Of a stretch of DNA of 64,000 nt, positions 32,057 to 43,379 are shown piece by piece (within the stretch, counting starts at the first letter, position 1; every line of letters starts with the position of its first letter). The stretch comes from Artemia franciscana (Eukaryota > Arthropoda > Branchiopoda > Anostraca > Artemiidae). The DNA is taken from assembly GCF_032884065.1 (NCBI RefSeq), contig NC_088866.1:32469519-32533518 (forward strand), in the 5' to 3' direction. The translations under genes were made by a program, and so were the position numbers. The notes beneath the pieces are model-generated. The model was given only the letters and a program-made list of their open reading frames with translations, ran no database searches and had not been told where the DNA came from.

Positions 32057-34560
32057 GTAAGCTGCTTTTTCTGCCAATTATTTTTTTGCGGATCCTTTTT
32101 AATAACTGGCAAATTATTGGTTTCTTCAATTTATTACTTTTTAACATTGTTTTCGTGTTATTCTAGTGACGATTCTGCCTGCCTTTCCACTTTTTTCCTT
32201 ATTCTATTGTAATTTTTGAGCTATCTAAATTATGCAATAGAATAATTATTGTGTTAGTTTTAGTTTTAAGTCACATTTCCGTTTGGATTTCAATGTGATG
32301 ATTTGCTGCTGTTTCTTGTTCTATGTCCTTTTCTTTTACTTTTCTAAGTCATGTGTCATCTTTTGTAATTTTGAACGCGTCACTAACACTAAAAATTAAT
32401 TCATCCTTTCTGTTTATCGGTCACAGACGAGTTAAGAATTCTCTTTCTTGAATCTATTGTAGTTTTGCAATTCAAACTTCAGATTTTATTGTGTAGCATT
32501 TTCGTTTGCAAATCAATATGATCTTCGCTGTTTTTTGTTCAATGCCTTTTTCTCTAGCTGTTCAGAGTGATTTTTGCTGTTCCTTGTTCCATGCCTTCTT
32601 CTTTATTTTTTCAAATTGTTTTACCCTCTTGTGTAATTTTGCATTCGTCATAGATGCTAAAACCGATGCGACCACTCACAGGGGAAACATGATTTGAATT
32701 ATGCTGTTGAAATTTACATAAACATAAGTTCACTCAGTTTTTCGTCGTCGCTAACGTCACACGAGTTTTTTCCCCAAAATTAGGGTTCTAACCGACTTAT
32801 TTCAAACTCGTGACCTAAGTGGTTTTTATGGTATTTGTTATTTACCAAGTGACATATAGCGATCGCAATTTCTGTCGGTCTGTAGTTCTGTCTGTCCTGG
32901 TTTTGCTAGTTATGGCTCTTCCATATAAGCTAGGATGATGAAATTTGGCAGGCGTATCAGGGACCAGACCAAATTAAATTAAAAATATGCGTTTCCCCGA
33001 TTCCACAATTTAGGGGAGAGTGGGAGGACGGTTAATTCGGAAAAATTAGAAAAAAAGGTATTTTTAACTTACGAACCGGTGATCGGATCTTAATGAGATT
33101 TGATATTTAGAAGGATATCGTGTCTCAGAAATCTTATTTTAAATTCTGACAGGATCCCATGACATTGGGGGAGTTGGAGGGGGAAATCTGAAATCATGGA
33201 AAACACTTTGAGTGGGGAGATCTGGATGAACTTGGTAGGAAAAATAAGCACAAGTCCTATATACGTGATTAAAAACCAGAACGGATCCGCTCTCTTTGGG
33301 AGATTTGCGGGGGGGGGGGGCTAATTCAGAAAATATAGAAAAAAGTGAGGTATTTTTAAGTTATGAAGGAATGATCAGATCCTAATGAAATTTTATATTT
33401 AGAAGGACCTCGTAACTCAGGCCTCTCATTTTAAATCCCGATTTGATCCAGTGTCGTTGGGGGGAGTTGGGGGGGGGGGACTGGAAATCTTGGGAAACGC
33501 TTAGAGGGGACAAATCGGGAGGAAACTTGGTGGTGGTGGGAAGAATAGGCACAAGTCCTAGACACGTGATCGACAAGACCGGACCAGATCCACTCTCCAT
33601 GGGGGAGTTGGGGGGTACATAATTCGGTAATTCAGAAAATTAGAAAAAGTGAGGTATTTTCAACTTCCGAACGGGATATCCGATCTTAATGAAATTTGAT
33701 AATCAGAAGGACTTTGTGTATCAGAGCTGTTATTTTAAATCTCGACCGGATCTGGTGACATTAGAAAGAATTGGAGGAGGAAACCGGAAATCTTGGAAAA
33801 CAGTTAGAGTTGGAAGATCGTGATGAAACTTGGTGGGAAGAAGTTCTTGGCTCTTCCGGCCTCATCACAAGTGCCATATAAGCTCTTGGCTCTTGTTTTC
33901 GGGTAAGAAAATCCCTGGGCGCCTATATATAGGCTATTTATACCCAAGTCAGTATTGTGTCTCAGTGCTTGATTAAAATAAAAACAATTTGTAAACTTGA
34001 ATCAAATGTGTCCAGATCGTCTCGACTATGTATTTGTTACTATAGACTAAATGTAAGAATAAAAAAGACCAAGATCATCAAGTATTAGAGGGGATTTTCA
34101 AATTTGTTAATCTTAACTAGAGGTTTTGTGTGCTTTAAGACTGATCAAAATCTGCACTGAAAAGAATTAACTAATCTTTTTTGAATTTGTCAATTCCGAC
34201 TATATCGAGGCTTTTTTCACCAATGGACTCAGTCCAAAACGTTAGCTTATTCTGAAAAACTGCAATTCCACAATTTACTTTAAAGAGACAGAAAATGCAT
34301 TAATACATCTTAAAGTTAGTATTTTTCTTGATTTTACACCTTAAATTATACAATTTAAAAAAGTAGTCTTCTTTTCTGAAAACGGGACTAAAATGCAACT
34401 GTGGCAACTGTTTAAAACTCTAATTGTTGTCTGATTAATCTTTTATTTTTACACAAAGATTCAGCTGACTGGTTTACAGGTTTGTTAATATCGTTGTGAA
34501 CTTGTTTAGAAATAAAAATTCTTTTATTCCTCTTGATGGCCTCACAAAGACCAGATTGAC
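32057..34560. repeat. Intron-like DNA and ~300-bp tandem array (arm B)
   Basis: Mirror of 46430-48933. Array units run on minus between about 32980 and 33845, with long C/G runs (about 33310-33320 and 33470-33479) that differ in length from arm C. The TATA palindrome is at about 33923-33944. No gene. Confidence 0.65.
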
Positions 34561-36246
34561 CACTTTGGTATTGGTAAGAAGTGGCAGACGTCGTTATGTG
34601 ATGTGCGCGCGTTTAGATGTGATGACTTCTTATCTGACCATAGCCTGATGGCTGTAAAAATCAGAGTAAAGTTGTCAGCCCAAAGAAAAGCAAGGACAGC
34701 TAGGCAATGGCCCTATGACTGCGAGAAACTGAGATACTTAGAAATTCGGTCACAGTTGGTGTTAAAACTGACCAACAGATTTGAAACCCTGGGTCCGATG
34801 TTAGATGAAAGTCCAGATACAGCTCGAACTGCTATCAGAAAAGCCTACAATAATACTGCCTACGAAACACTCGGTAGAAAAAAGTCGCCAAAGGATGAAT
34901 GGATCTCCATCGAATCGTGGAATCTGATCAGGAAGAGGACTAGCAAAATGAAATCTCTCAACACTCTTTCCTCTGATGCGAGACACCCTGTTGGATTAGA
35001 GTATTGCTATGCTTGATAAGGCTATGAAGAAGAGTGTCCGTGCTGATTAACGCCGTTGCCTTGAACAGAAAGCTCAGAAGGCTGAATAAGCTGCTAGACG
35101 GTCAGTGTATTGCAACACCAATGAGATAGTTAAAAAATGTCCAATTGACAGATGCACCCGTCAAAGAAGAATTTGGACGACTTCTTACTAACCCTGATAA
35201 AGTGAACGAAGCCTGGGTGACGCATTTCAAAAAGTTGTTAAATAGACCACCACCTGCAAGAAATACAGATATACCACACACCCCATTTCTAAGTCTATCC
35301 GTTGATATTAAAGAACCCTCAAGTGGGGAGATATTAAAGACAGCTAAGAATCTGACGTCTGGAAAGTCCCCTTTGAAAGACCGAATTGCTGAAATAATTA
35401 AATGCTCAGTAGCTGCATGTATAACTGTATAGGTTACGTTTCCTCTATAATTTGGAGAACAGAAGTAGTTCCTAAGGATTGGACCAAAATTAATCTTGTC
35501 AAAATATTAAAAAAAGGCGTTACTTCAAAGGGGTAAAACTGCACAGGTATCAGCCTCTTATCCATACCTAGCAAACTATTGGCGACTATACTCCTTTATA
35601 ATATCCAACCAACGTTGAACGAACATCCCCGAGAGGAGCAGCATGGATTTCAGACAAGCTGATCATGCACTGATCTTGTATTTACTTTTAGAATGCTGCT
35701 AGAAAAAGCGAATGAATGACGCAATAAATTTTGGTAGTTCTTTATAGACTTCAGGAAAGCTTTGGACTCGGCAGATTTTCAAATACTTTGGGCGGTTCTC
35801 CAATACTGCGGTATTCCTGATAAGCTCACTCGAATCATGAAGTTTTCTACAAAGACACAGAATGCTGCGTGAAGACAAGTGACGGGATTAACCGTTATTT
35901 TTTTTACCAAGATAGTTGTGAAACAGGGTTGTGTGATATGACCACTGTTGTTTATTCTTATCGGTGATTATATTATCTGGACCTGCGACGGACATGGAGT
36001 CCAGTTGGATAATAAAAGATTCGGAGATTTTGATTTCGCTTACTATATCAGCTTCCTAGAGTCCTTCAAAAAAAAGCTCTAGCATTGCCTTAATCAAGTC
36101 AGGGACGCTGCCAAACCTTTTGGCCTTAAGATGAATGCCGAAAAAAAAAGTATGGCAAACGCTGGATCTCCACTCGACATACGATGCAATAACCAGAAGA
36201 AGTGCTTAGGTCCCATTCATAAATCAGGATCGTGTCAGCGAGAAGT
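34561..36246 (+). pseudogene. RTE-like LINE, endonuclease end to RT (arm B)
   Basis: Plus-strand mirror of 44740-46425. 34603-35016 begins MRAFRCDDFLSDHSLMAVKI with the terminal SDH of an APE nuclease, then the linker DEWISIESWNLIRKR. 35145-35432 has MTDAPVKEEFGRLLTNPDKV and LTSGKSPLKDR. Palm remnants follow, and 36131-36246 holds MNAEKKSMANAGS. It is truncated at both ends, with stops between the parts. Confidence 0.75.
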
Positions 36247-37122
36247 AATAATGGTAAATAATAATTTATTTCTTACCCACTTACAAAAGGGAAAAAGTGG
36301 AGTACAAGGAGAAAATTAAAGATTTAAAGGCGAATAAGATTATTGTTAGGACCAAGACGGATTGGCGCTTTGTCAATTAATCTTGAACTTAGTTTTTCCA
36401 CTGAGAGAAAAATATCCGAGAAAAATGAAAAATATTTGTGGCTGATAATTACTAATTAACCTTCGGTTCCAAAATGATCGTTGTATATAAAGTAAGAACT
36501 TACAATACCGATAGTAATCCGTCTTGACCCTCTTTACGTCACCTTTATTCAGAAGCATATAAAACCCAGCACAAAATAACACAGAATGGTCGCAAAAACT
36601 CGAGTACAGTTTTGTAAGTGCTTGTCCCCCGAAATTTCTACGATTTCCAGCAATTTTAGAATACCCCAGTTTATCTTAAATTGCATATCCCGAATTGTCT
36701 GAAAACGAAAAGAAATTAAGGAATTGTAAACAGAAATCCCAAGCCATCAAAAAGAAGTGACTTGTGGTACGGAAAAAGAACTACTATCCAAAGGATGAGG
36801 CGAACTAACCCCATTATATATAAGAAATTCACATTTATCTACGTTTAGCAATAATCCAATTCTTGCAAATGCATCAGCGACGGATCGCACAGAACATGCT
36901 AAACCGGCCTTAGTTCGCCTAATAAGAAGCAAGTCGTCAGCATAACTAAGTATGACACGTCTGTGAATCCTGTAAAACAAGAACCACTTATACCAGACAA
37001 AACATTTTATTGGAAGCATTAAAGATAAGAGGAGAGAGAAATCTCCCCTGTCTAACTTTACACTTGACTGGTATATGTCCGAAAAAATCACCATTTCCTG
37101 ACTTTTATCTTAAATAAGATTT
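36247..37122 (-). pseudogene. I/Jockey-type LINE, RT C-terminal part (arm B)
   Basis: Minus strand 37094-36747 includes RRVILSYADDLLLIRRTKAG (catalytic YADD) and LLLNVDKCEFLIYNG. 36582-36373 is the thumb region. Upstream RT sequence is missing because the inverted repeat ends at 37122. Confidence 0.8.
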
Positions 37123-37510
37123 GTATGCAACTTGTTGCATACACATCTCATATTTAATGTTTCATTGTAAATTATACAGATATGACATAACACGATATAT
37201 ACAATGAAAACAGTAATTATTTCAAAATACGTTGGATTCCAGAAAGATCGATAATACAACCAATTAAAGATAAGAGGAGAGAGAAATCTCCCCTGTCTAA
37301 CTTTACACTTGACTGGTATATGTCCGAAAAAATCACCATTTCCTGACTTTAATCTTAAATAAGATTTGTATGCAACTTGTTGCATACACATCTCATATTT
37401 AATGTTTCATTGTAAATGATACAGATATGACATAACACGATATATACAATGAAAACAGTAATTATTTCAAAATACGTTGGATTCCAGAAAGATCGATAAT
37501 ACAACCAATT
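37021..37510. repeat. 245-bp tandem duplication spanning the inner junction of arm B
   Basis: Units 37021-37265 and 37266-37510. Each holds about 102 bp of LINE RT (from arm B) plus about 143 bp of unrelated sequence starting gtatgcaacttgttgcatac, a 9-bp inverted repeat with a 2-base loop. The copies differ by only a few bases (acttttatct versus actttaatct). Because the unit spans the junction, it arose after, or with, the inverted duplication. Confidence 0.9.
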
Positions 37511-37788
37511 TTCTAAATGTATTTATATTATATATATAAAAATAAGTTGTCTATGTGTCTGTCGACTGACGTCATGTTTGTGTGTGTCTGACATCATGTT
37601 TGTCGACTGACGTCATTATAAGGATTGAGCTGTATGTCGTCATGAAGTTGTTTGTCGTCTGACGTCATGTTTGTCGACTGACGAAATTACAGACCGGGAC
37701 ACCGGGACACAAATGACGACCGGGACACAGGGAATATAAATGACGACCGGAACACATCATATACCAATTCAAAAACGAATGTATTCAA

Positions 37789-38130
37789 GCCGAAGTAGCT
37801 GAGTTGGTAAAGCGTTATGTTCCAGGTCTGAGAGTTTCCAGGCTCGAACCTTGGCTTTAGCATTAATACAAAAGAAGAAAAAAAACTAGAAAGGGTAAAA
37901 ACTACAAAAAAACCTAAAAAGAAAATACTTTAAAACTAAAAAAGCTAAAAAACTAAAAAAAAGGTAAAAAACTAAAAACTAAAAAAGGAAAAAAAACGAA
38001 AAAAACTAAAAAAAAGGTAAAAACTAAAAAAAAAATAAAAATAAAAAAAACAAAAAATAAAAAAACTAAAAACTGAAAAAGAAAAAAAAAGGAAAAAACT
38101 GAAAACTAAAGGAGAAAAAGAAAACTAAAA
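37789..38130 (+). repeat. tRNA-derived SINE-like insert with A-rich tail
   Basis: 37789-37857 resembles a tRNA. The A box is TAGCTGAGTTGG (37796-37807), the B box is GGCTCGAACCT (37841-37851), the T arm is ccagg-ctcgaac-cttgg, and the acceptor ends (gccgaag / ctttagc) pair with one mismatch and one wobble. The anticodon stem does not fold, so it is not a functional tRNA. It is followed by 260 bases of (A)nCT/(A)nGG repeats. Confidence 0.65.
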
Positions 38131-38345
38131 ACCGGGACACAGGGAATATAAGTGACGACCGGGACACTCACAGATAAATTACAGACCGGGACACAAATGA
38201 CGACCGGGACACAGAGAATATAAATGACGACTGGGACGCTCAAAGAGAAATTACAGACTGGGACACTGGGACACAAGTGACGACCGGGATACTGGGAATA
38301 TAAATGACGACCGGGACACAGGGACACAACTACAAGGGGGATGCC
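38130..38345. repeat. Helitron-internal minisatellite
   Basis: Repeated phrases gaccgggacacaaatgac, gacacagggaatataaatgac and tcaaagagaaattacag in variable order. Same family at 37690-37752, 53745-53785 and 59095-59240. The minus-strand VPVVIxxx frame (38106-38327) is an artefact of it. Confidence 0.75.
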
Positions 38346-38389
38346 AGGGGCACAGGGGAATATATAAATGACGACGGGGACACAGGGAA

Positions 38390-38585
38390 TGTTCGATTAG
38401 CAATCACCATCAACAAAGCTCAAGGGCAATCATTAGAATAATCAGGTATAGATCTGAATACGGATTGTTTTTCCCATGGACAATTTTATGTTGCATGTTC
38501 AAGAGTCGGTATACCTGACAATCTATTTATATGCACAGACAATGGGACATCGAAGAATGTTGTATATTCGCAAGTTTTACGTAGT
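38390..38585 (+). pseudogene. Helitron helicase C-terminal fragment
   Basis: Reads VRLAITINKAQGQSLE, stop, [29 protein letters not shown] and [12 protein letters not shown], stop. This is motif VI and the C-terminus of the PIF1-like helicase, with a TAA at about 38441. The equivalent lies at 60990-61209 in the second large Helitron. Confidence 0.8.
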
Positions 38586-38589
38586 TAAA

Positions 38590-38592
<3 letters not shown>

Positions 38593-38686
<94 letters not shown>
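38593..38686. repeat. (AT)47 microsatellite
   Basis: 94 bases of uninterrupted AT inside the Helitron, just after the helicase remnant. IYIYIY open frames on both strands are artefacts of it. Confidence 0.98.
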
Positions 38687-38688
<2 letters not shown>

Positions 38689-38800
38689 TTCTATATTCAC
38701 AGGTGGGACACAGGGACACAACTACAATGGCGCGTAACGACTTACGCGCGCGGGGGGGGGGGTTGCTTGGGGTGCACAAAGCGCCCCCACCAACTAGGTG

Positions 38801-38834
38801 TTGGGGTGGCACGAAGCGCCACCCCAACAGCTAG
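38801..38834 (+). terminator. Helitron 3' terminal hairpin and CTAG end
   Basis: 10-bp perfect stem (38801-38810 / 38818-38827), loop acgaagc, then cag-CTAG. In Helitrons this hairpin signals the end of rolling-circle transfer. Confidence 0.85.
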
Positions 38835-39409
38835 TATTATATAGTTAGATGATCTCAACCCATTTTCAGCTCTTGGCTAGCAATATATTGGCTACATTGT
38901 ATTGATGACGCAATTTGTTAATAAAATTTTGAACCTTATTTGGAACTTCCAGGTTTGAAAGCATTTTATACCCTAAGTACATTGAAAATCAGGACTGGAC
39001 AAATCTTATTTCTAGGGTGGGGCATGATGCTCTTAGAAATCATAGAATGTTCCAACATGAGCATCACTAGTGAAAATGAGGGAAGAAGAGAGGAAGTATA
39101 TTTTAGATGTTAGCTCTTCCCTCTACCCCTCCCCCCCCCCAAAAAAAATGTGACAAACTTAGGGGGTTCCACCCACTTTTCCGTGACTTTCCCATAATCT
39201 GCCAGATTCGGCAGATGCACGACCTCCCGTGCTCAAAACTAAATTCCAAATAAATTATGTTATATATTGATGCAAGCTGGAGGTCAAATCCATAAACAAA
39301 TGTGGTACGATGCTTATTTATGTGTACATTTTTTGTATTTAGGTGGGTTTATCTCTTATAGCCCAATCTAAGTCAATCCCTAGAAAACATAGTAAATCTT
39401 TCAGTGTAC
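38835..39409. other. No gene; intron-like DNA
   Basis: Begins just after the Helitron end. It contains C- and A-runs (39127-39147). Probably an intron or flank of the minus-strand exon that follows. Confidence 0.5.
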
Positions 39410-39847
39410 CTTGTTCACTATCCTCCCAGTTCTATGACCATCCATCTCTATATCCAATGAATCTAATCGCTTTAGCTGGTGCTCATTTGAACTCTGTTCG
39501 TGATTGGCCACCCATGCTAGTACCTCAAAAGACTTACTAGAAGTAGGTGCCGATGGTCTCTCTGATGCTAGAGACCTTTCTTCAAAGAGTTCCTTGCTTT
39601 TATGATGTTTGGTCAACAATTCATCAACATCAACTTGTTTAAGATCTATGTCAACAAAAGATGAAATCTGACCATCAGCCGATAAGGTCATAGTACCACC
39701 CGACGAAACAATTGTATTGCTGATTGGATCTGCTATTTCTTTTGTCGATGAATGAAGCCATATGTCAAACGACGTTTCTCGAAGATGAGCAGGGAAAACA
39801 TCTACTCGCACTGCCTCATTTGTTGACAAAACACGTTCAGCAGCAGT
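39410..39847 (-). CDS. Internal coding exon of an unrecognised host gene (exon 2)
   Basis: 438 bp, 146 codons, phase 0 at both ends. Acceptor gttcttttcttag (minus), then TAAERVLSTNEAVRVDVFPA and HLRETSFDIWLHSSTKEIAD, an acidic VDIDLKQVDVDELL stretch, a Ser/Pro-rich linker and DIEMDGHRTGRIVNK before donor gtacac. The residue mix is protein-like and high-complexity, unlike the repeats around it. The phase matches the 90-bp exon at 48934-49023 on the same strand (…EKILE then TAAERV…). I do not recognise the family: no enzymatic motif, signal peptide or membrane segment is seen. If spliced past 39410 the protein continues outside the exons found. Confidence 0.6.
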
Positions 39848-40097
39848 CTAAGAAAAGAACAGATCTTCCATGATAAAAACTTAACCATTATAATAAATAA
39901 ATTAATAAATAGCATACGATAAATGTTATCCAATGTCATAATAATATGATATTATAATCAACAAAAAATAAAACAAAAAATATCTGTAAGACTATCATCA
40001 CACTTTAAAATATATAATTTTAATTAGTAGACGAAAAAAAAGGCCTGTGATCCATGACGAGATTTTTCTTACTTTTTTTGTATAATTTACTATATAT
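39848..40097. other. AT-rich intron-like DNA
   Basis: No gene. Lies between the exon 2 acceptor and the left edge of block C. Confidence 0.5.
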
Positions 40098-40509
40098 GTA
40101 GGGTGTATTAGGGGCGTCCTCTTCTTCTGGTACTACGTGGCTGCCACTGAAGGACAACCTTTGGTAGTCGAGTTTTAGGCATGCGAATCACACGACCAAC
40201 GTATCTCCACTTCCTATATTTGATCACTTTGGTTATCAGTGGCTGAGATGTCTTCTGTCGTATAGTAGCGTTTGTTACTTTTTGGACCAGTGAATATTTA
40301 GAATGCGCATTAAAAACATATTTTCAAACGCGAGGAGTTTCTTCTCAAGTATTTGATCTATGTGCCAAGTTTCAAAACCATAGCAAAGCGTTCAGAGGAT
40401 GTTGCTGTTGAAAAGCCTCAGTTTAAGTTGGAGATATTACATCTGGCTGCGCCAAATTTGAGACAGTCTACTGAAAGATGCATTAGCCTGGCCAATTCTT
40501 AGCTTGACT
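40098..40509 (-). pseudogene. RTE-like LINE, C-terminal end of RT (block C, part 2)
   Basis: Second copy of 42-453, offset 40056, with scattered substitutions. Same KLRI..ANASFSRLSQIW and RRRGRP ends. Its left edge (40098) marks where block C homology to block A starts. Confidence 0.75.
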
Positions 40510-40945
40510 AAGCTAAGAATTTTGAGTCTTCATTTAGTCTTCAAAGTGTGAACGCCTCTTTGGATTTATTGGATTGTATAGTCTGCTTTGGACTTGTATT
40601 AATTAAGTGCTGTGAACTTGAATTAACTCAGTGACCGGAACTAATTCAGTTATTTCATAATATTGGCTATGGTGGAACTGGACCTCAATTTAGAATGAAA
40701 ACTTTTTTTATTTTAAACTTGCATTTTAATTCAGTAGTTTAAACTCAAATTGTTTCAGTGAATTAGATCATTTTTGATTTCATATCATTAAAAAGCGTAC
40801 TTGGAAAAAGCAAAAGAGGAGAGGGAACCTCCCGCAAGTGACGTATTGTTACCCGTAAATTAATGGGAATAGTTGAAGGGGTCCTTACACTTCCCTTGTT
40901 CCTGGGCTCCTTCATTCATTCAATTAGTCAATCGGTGCAAGGAAA

Positions 40946-42063
40946 ATGGACTGTGATATTGAACCTTCGGAATGTTTAGTTGTTTCCCCCGTTCTGAACT
41001 TTCTTCAGTATAGCTTGGAGAGAGGAGTAGAAGATGCAGTTATTTTGAAATCAGCTGTTGAATTTTTTCAGCTGGCTGATATTACGAAGGGGAAGAAGCT
41101 ACTGTGGAAAAGCCGCCAATTATGGATACTTGTCCTAGACGACCAGGACCAAATGCTCTAATGAATCACCTGAAGGACATGCTTGATTAGTTTCAGAAAA
41201 TGAAAACTGAGCCTTTTCCTATCATTCCTGTTTTCGTGAAACGTTCACCCACAGAGGTTCCGTGTTTGCCTGGAGTAACCTATTCTAGGCTCTCGGCAAA
41301 AATTAATACTCTTCAACAGACCTTGTTACAAATTAAAGATAAGGGGACTGCTTATGATCTCCACTTCCCAGGATTACCAGGGGACGGTGCTGCTTCTATT
41401 TCAGTTGTAACGAATCAAGCGACAATTGTTATCACGAAGACACCGCGTGATCTTGACAATCCATCGAAAAGAAAAGCTGTGATTGATAAATTGGCCAATA
41501 TGAATGTGGTGAGAATATTCGCACCTCTGGAGACAGAATAATAGTGAATATTGATAGCGTTGCGGCAAGCAGCTTTTGCGATTGAGCCCGATCAGTCTTG
41601 CGTGGATCGGATGTGAAGGTTCTGGAGAGGCAGTTCTACGGAATCGCAAAAGGGATTGGCGACTCGTTTGATTTATCTCTGTTGAAGAATTGTTCTGGAG
41701 TTGCTGAACCACCCAGATTGGAAATTTGCGGTGTGTCGAGATCGCTTTTAGTGATCAAGGGTCTCTTATTTCGGCTCTTAGACAGGGTTTGAGAATTAAA
41801 TAAGAACTGATCCGTGTCTATGAATTTAAAAAAATCCCGAGATGCTGTAACAAATGCCAGTTTCCTGAACATCTAATTGCTAACTGTCCTAATACCTGCT
41901 ATAAATGTGCGAGATGTTCTGATCGTCATGATTATTGCAAGGACACCCCATGTACGGATCCGATAAAATGCAAAAACTGTGGTGATGATCATGCAACATT
42001 TAGTTTTCGCTGTCCTCGTCTTCAGGCTCTTGTTAATACCATTACAGGGTGCCTTCATAAGTG
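40946..42063 (+). pseudogene. LINE ORF1 (block C)
   Basis: 40946-41161 (MDCDIEPSEC…), 41200-41541 (…LQQTLLQIKDKGTAYDLHFP…) and, from about 41825 to 42063, the zinc knuckles CNKCQFPEHLIANC and CKNCGDDHATFSFRC. A frameshift and tandem stops (41539-41544) break it. Confidence 0.65.
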
Positions 42064-42969
42064 AACTGTCGCATTATTTCGATGGGCTCATTTAACATTA
42101 ACTAGACTAAAGACAAAGAGCCAAGCCCTGAGGAAAAGTTGAGCCGTTTTGATGTCCTTCTCCTGCAAGAAAACTTGCTCCCTACCTGCAGCGTGAACTT
42201 TTTACGAAGGAATCGTGATCATATTGTGTTTAGTTCTAATAGTAGACAGACTCGGGGTAGGCCTTCTGGTGGCCTCACGTGTTATACCAGACAGACTCTT
42301 GTAGATTTATCACCGGTGTGCTATCACTCATCCAAGCATTTTCTAGCTCTAAGACTTGGTGACTCTGTCCTAATTAATGCTTACCTGCCGCATGATAAGA
42401 AGTCGGTACAGTCGTTTTCGAGTTTTGCCAAGTCTTGGGATAAGCTACAAGGTCCAACTGGTGGAACTAAATCTCTTAGGTATTCATGGCTTCTTGCCGG
42501 TGATCTAAATTACAACATTCACATATCATCCACTCGATCTGAGACCCTGCTAAATGCTCTACCAGCTGCGAATAGGATTATCAATAAAGATTGCAGCTTC
42601 TCTTAAATCCATAATAGTGGAGCAGTTTCAGATTTGGACCATTGTGAGTGTTCACCCCTTCTTCATTCCTCTGATTTTCATGTGAACGATGAGGAAAGAG
42701 ACTATGACCATCTCACTCTCAATTTAGATCTATCTATTAGCTCTACAATCAGTTTCAATGCACCTCTTAAGCCTAAGAAATGGACTTGCAAACGTGATTG
42801 GGATAATGCAAATTGGTCACTCTGTTTTTCGACTCTTGCTTTTCTGCTATCCACTATTTCGATGCCTTATCATCTTTTTGGTGCTGGTTATTTTGTCTGT
42901 GACGCTCGTGGTAAGTTAAAACTATTACAAGAAATATCGTTTCTCCAATTAAACAGGCTGAAGCAATAG
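42064..42969 (+). pseudogene. LINE ORF2, endonuclease domain (block C)
   Basis: RFDVLLLQENLLP, GDSVLINAYLPHDKK, SWLLAGDLNYNI and ERDYDHLTLNL are all present, so the nuclease core is more complete than in block A. Stops near 42105 and 42605 disrupt it. Confidence 0.75.
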
Positions 42970-43379
42970 CTTTTCCGTTGATTAGCGTGCGACTTAACAC
43001 CCGTGAGACCTTTTGGAAGTATGAACCAGAACTTATGAAAGTGAAGAACCAAGCCAAGTTTTGGTTGAAAATGTGGATTGCTTGCGGTAGGCCTACCAGT
43101 GGGCAAGTTTAAGTATCAAGGAGAGAACAAAATCGGCTTATAAGCTTCATCGTCTTGTAGTTCGGTTTTCGGGCGCTGCATAAACAGTGGTAAAATGTGC
43201 TGAATGCGTCGAAACTCAAAGAATCTTCTTCTAGTGATATTATTCCAAGATTGTCGTGGATTAAACATTATACGCGCATCTTTATCGCAATTAATTATGA
43301 TATTCATAGCCGTTTTACTGCTTTAGTGGCGAAGGTTCTTTCTAATAGTGTGAGCCAAAAGACATACAATACCTGTTGA

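Larger units (their letters stand above)
28817..37122 (-). repeat. Arm B of an 8.3-kb near-identical inverted repeat
   Basis: Reverse complement of 43864-52173. Paired coordinates sum to 80986 in the inner part and 80990 in the outer part. The 4-base drift is indels in homopolymers near 33.3-33.5 kb. I noticed only a handful of substitutions, for example near 28964, 29028, 29826 and 34649, so identity is probably above 99.5%. The outer edge is in a ctactgctactac trinucleotide stretch. The inner edge lies inside a LINE RT. Content in order: GTA-type repeats (28817-29620), Helitron fragments, the 769-bp segment, the 90-bp exon, the ~300-bp array, the RTE-like LINE and part of the I-type LINE. 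Confidence 0.92.
37512..38834 (+). mobile_element. Helitron relic with intact 3' terminus and a tRNA-derived insert
   Basis: Starts in a tctaaatg...atatataaaaataagttgtc stretch like other Helitron 5' ends here (53597, 53791). It ends with a hairpin (ttggggtggc / gccaccccaa, 38801-38827), then cag and CTAG (38831-38834) followed by T. That is the classic Helitron 3' signature. Inside, in order: gtcgactgacgtcat repeats, a tRNA-like SINE (37789-), an A-rich tract to about 38130, a minisatellite (38130-38330) and a helicase C-terminal fragment (38390-38585). Most of the coding capacity is gone. The 5' boundary is approximate. Confidence 0.75.

Noticed and set aside
37789-37860. Functional tRNA gene
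   Set aside because: A and B boxes and the T arm are present, but the anticodon stem does not pair and an A-rich tail follows. Better called tRNA-derived SINE.
38476-38844. Frames with long IYIYIY runs on both strands
   Set aside because: Products of the (AT)47 microsatellite.
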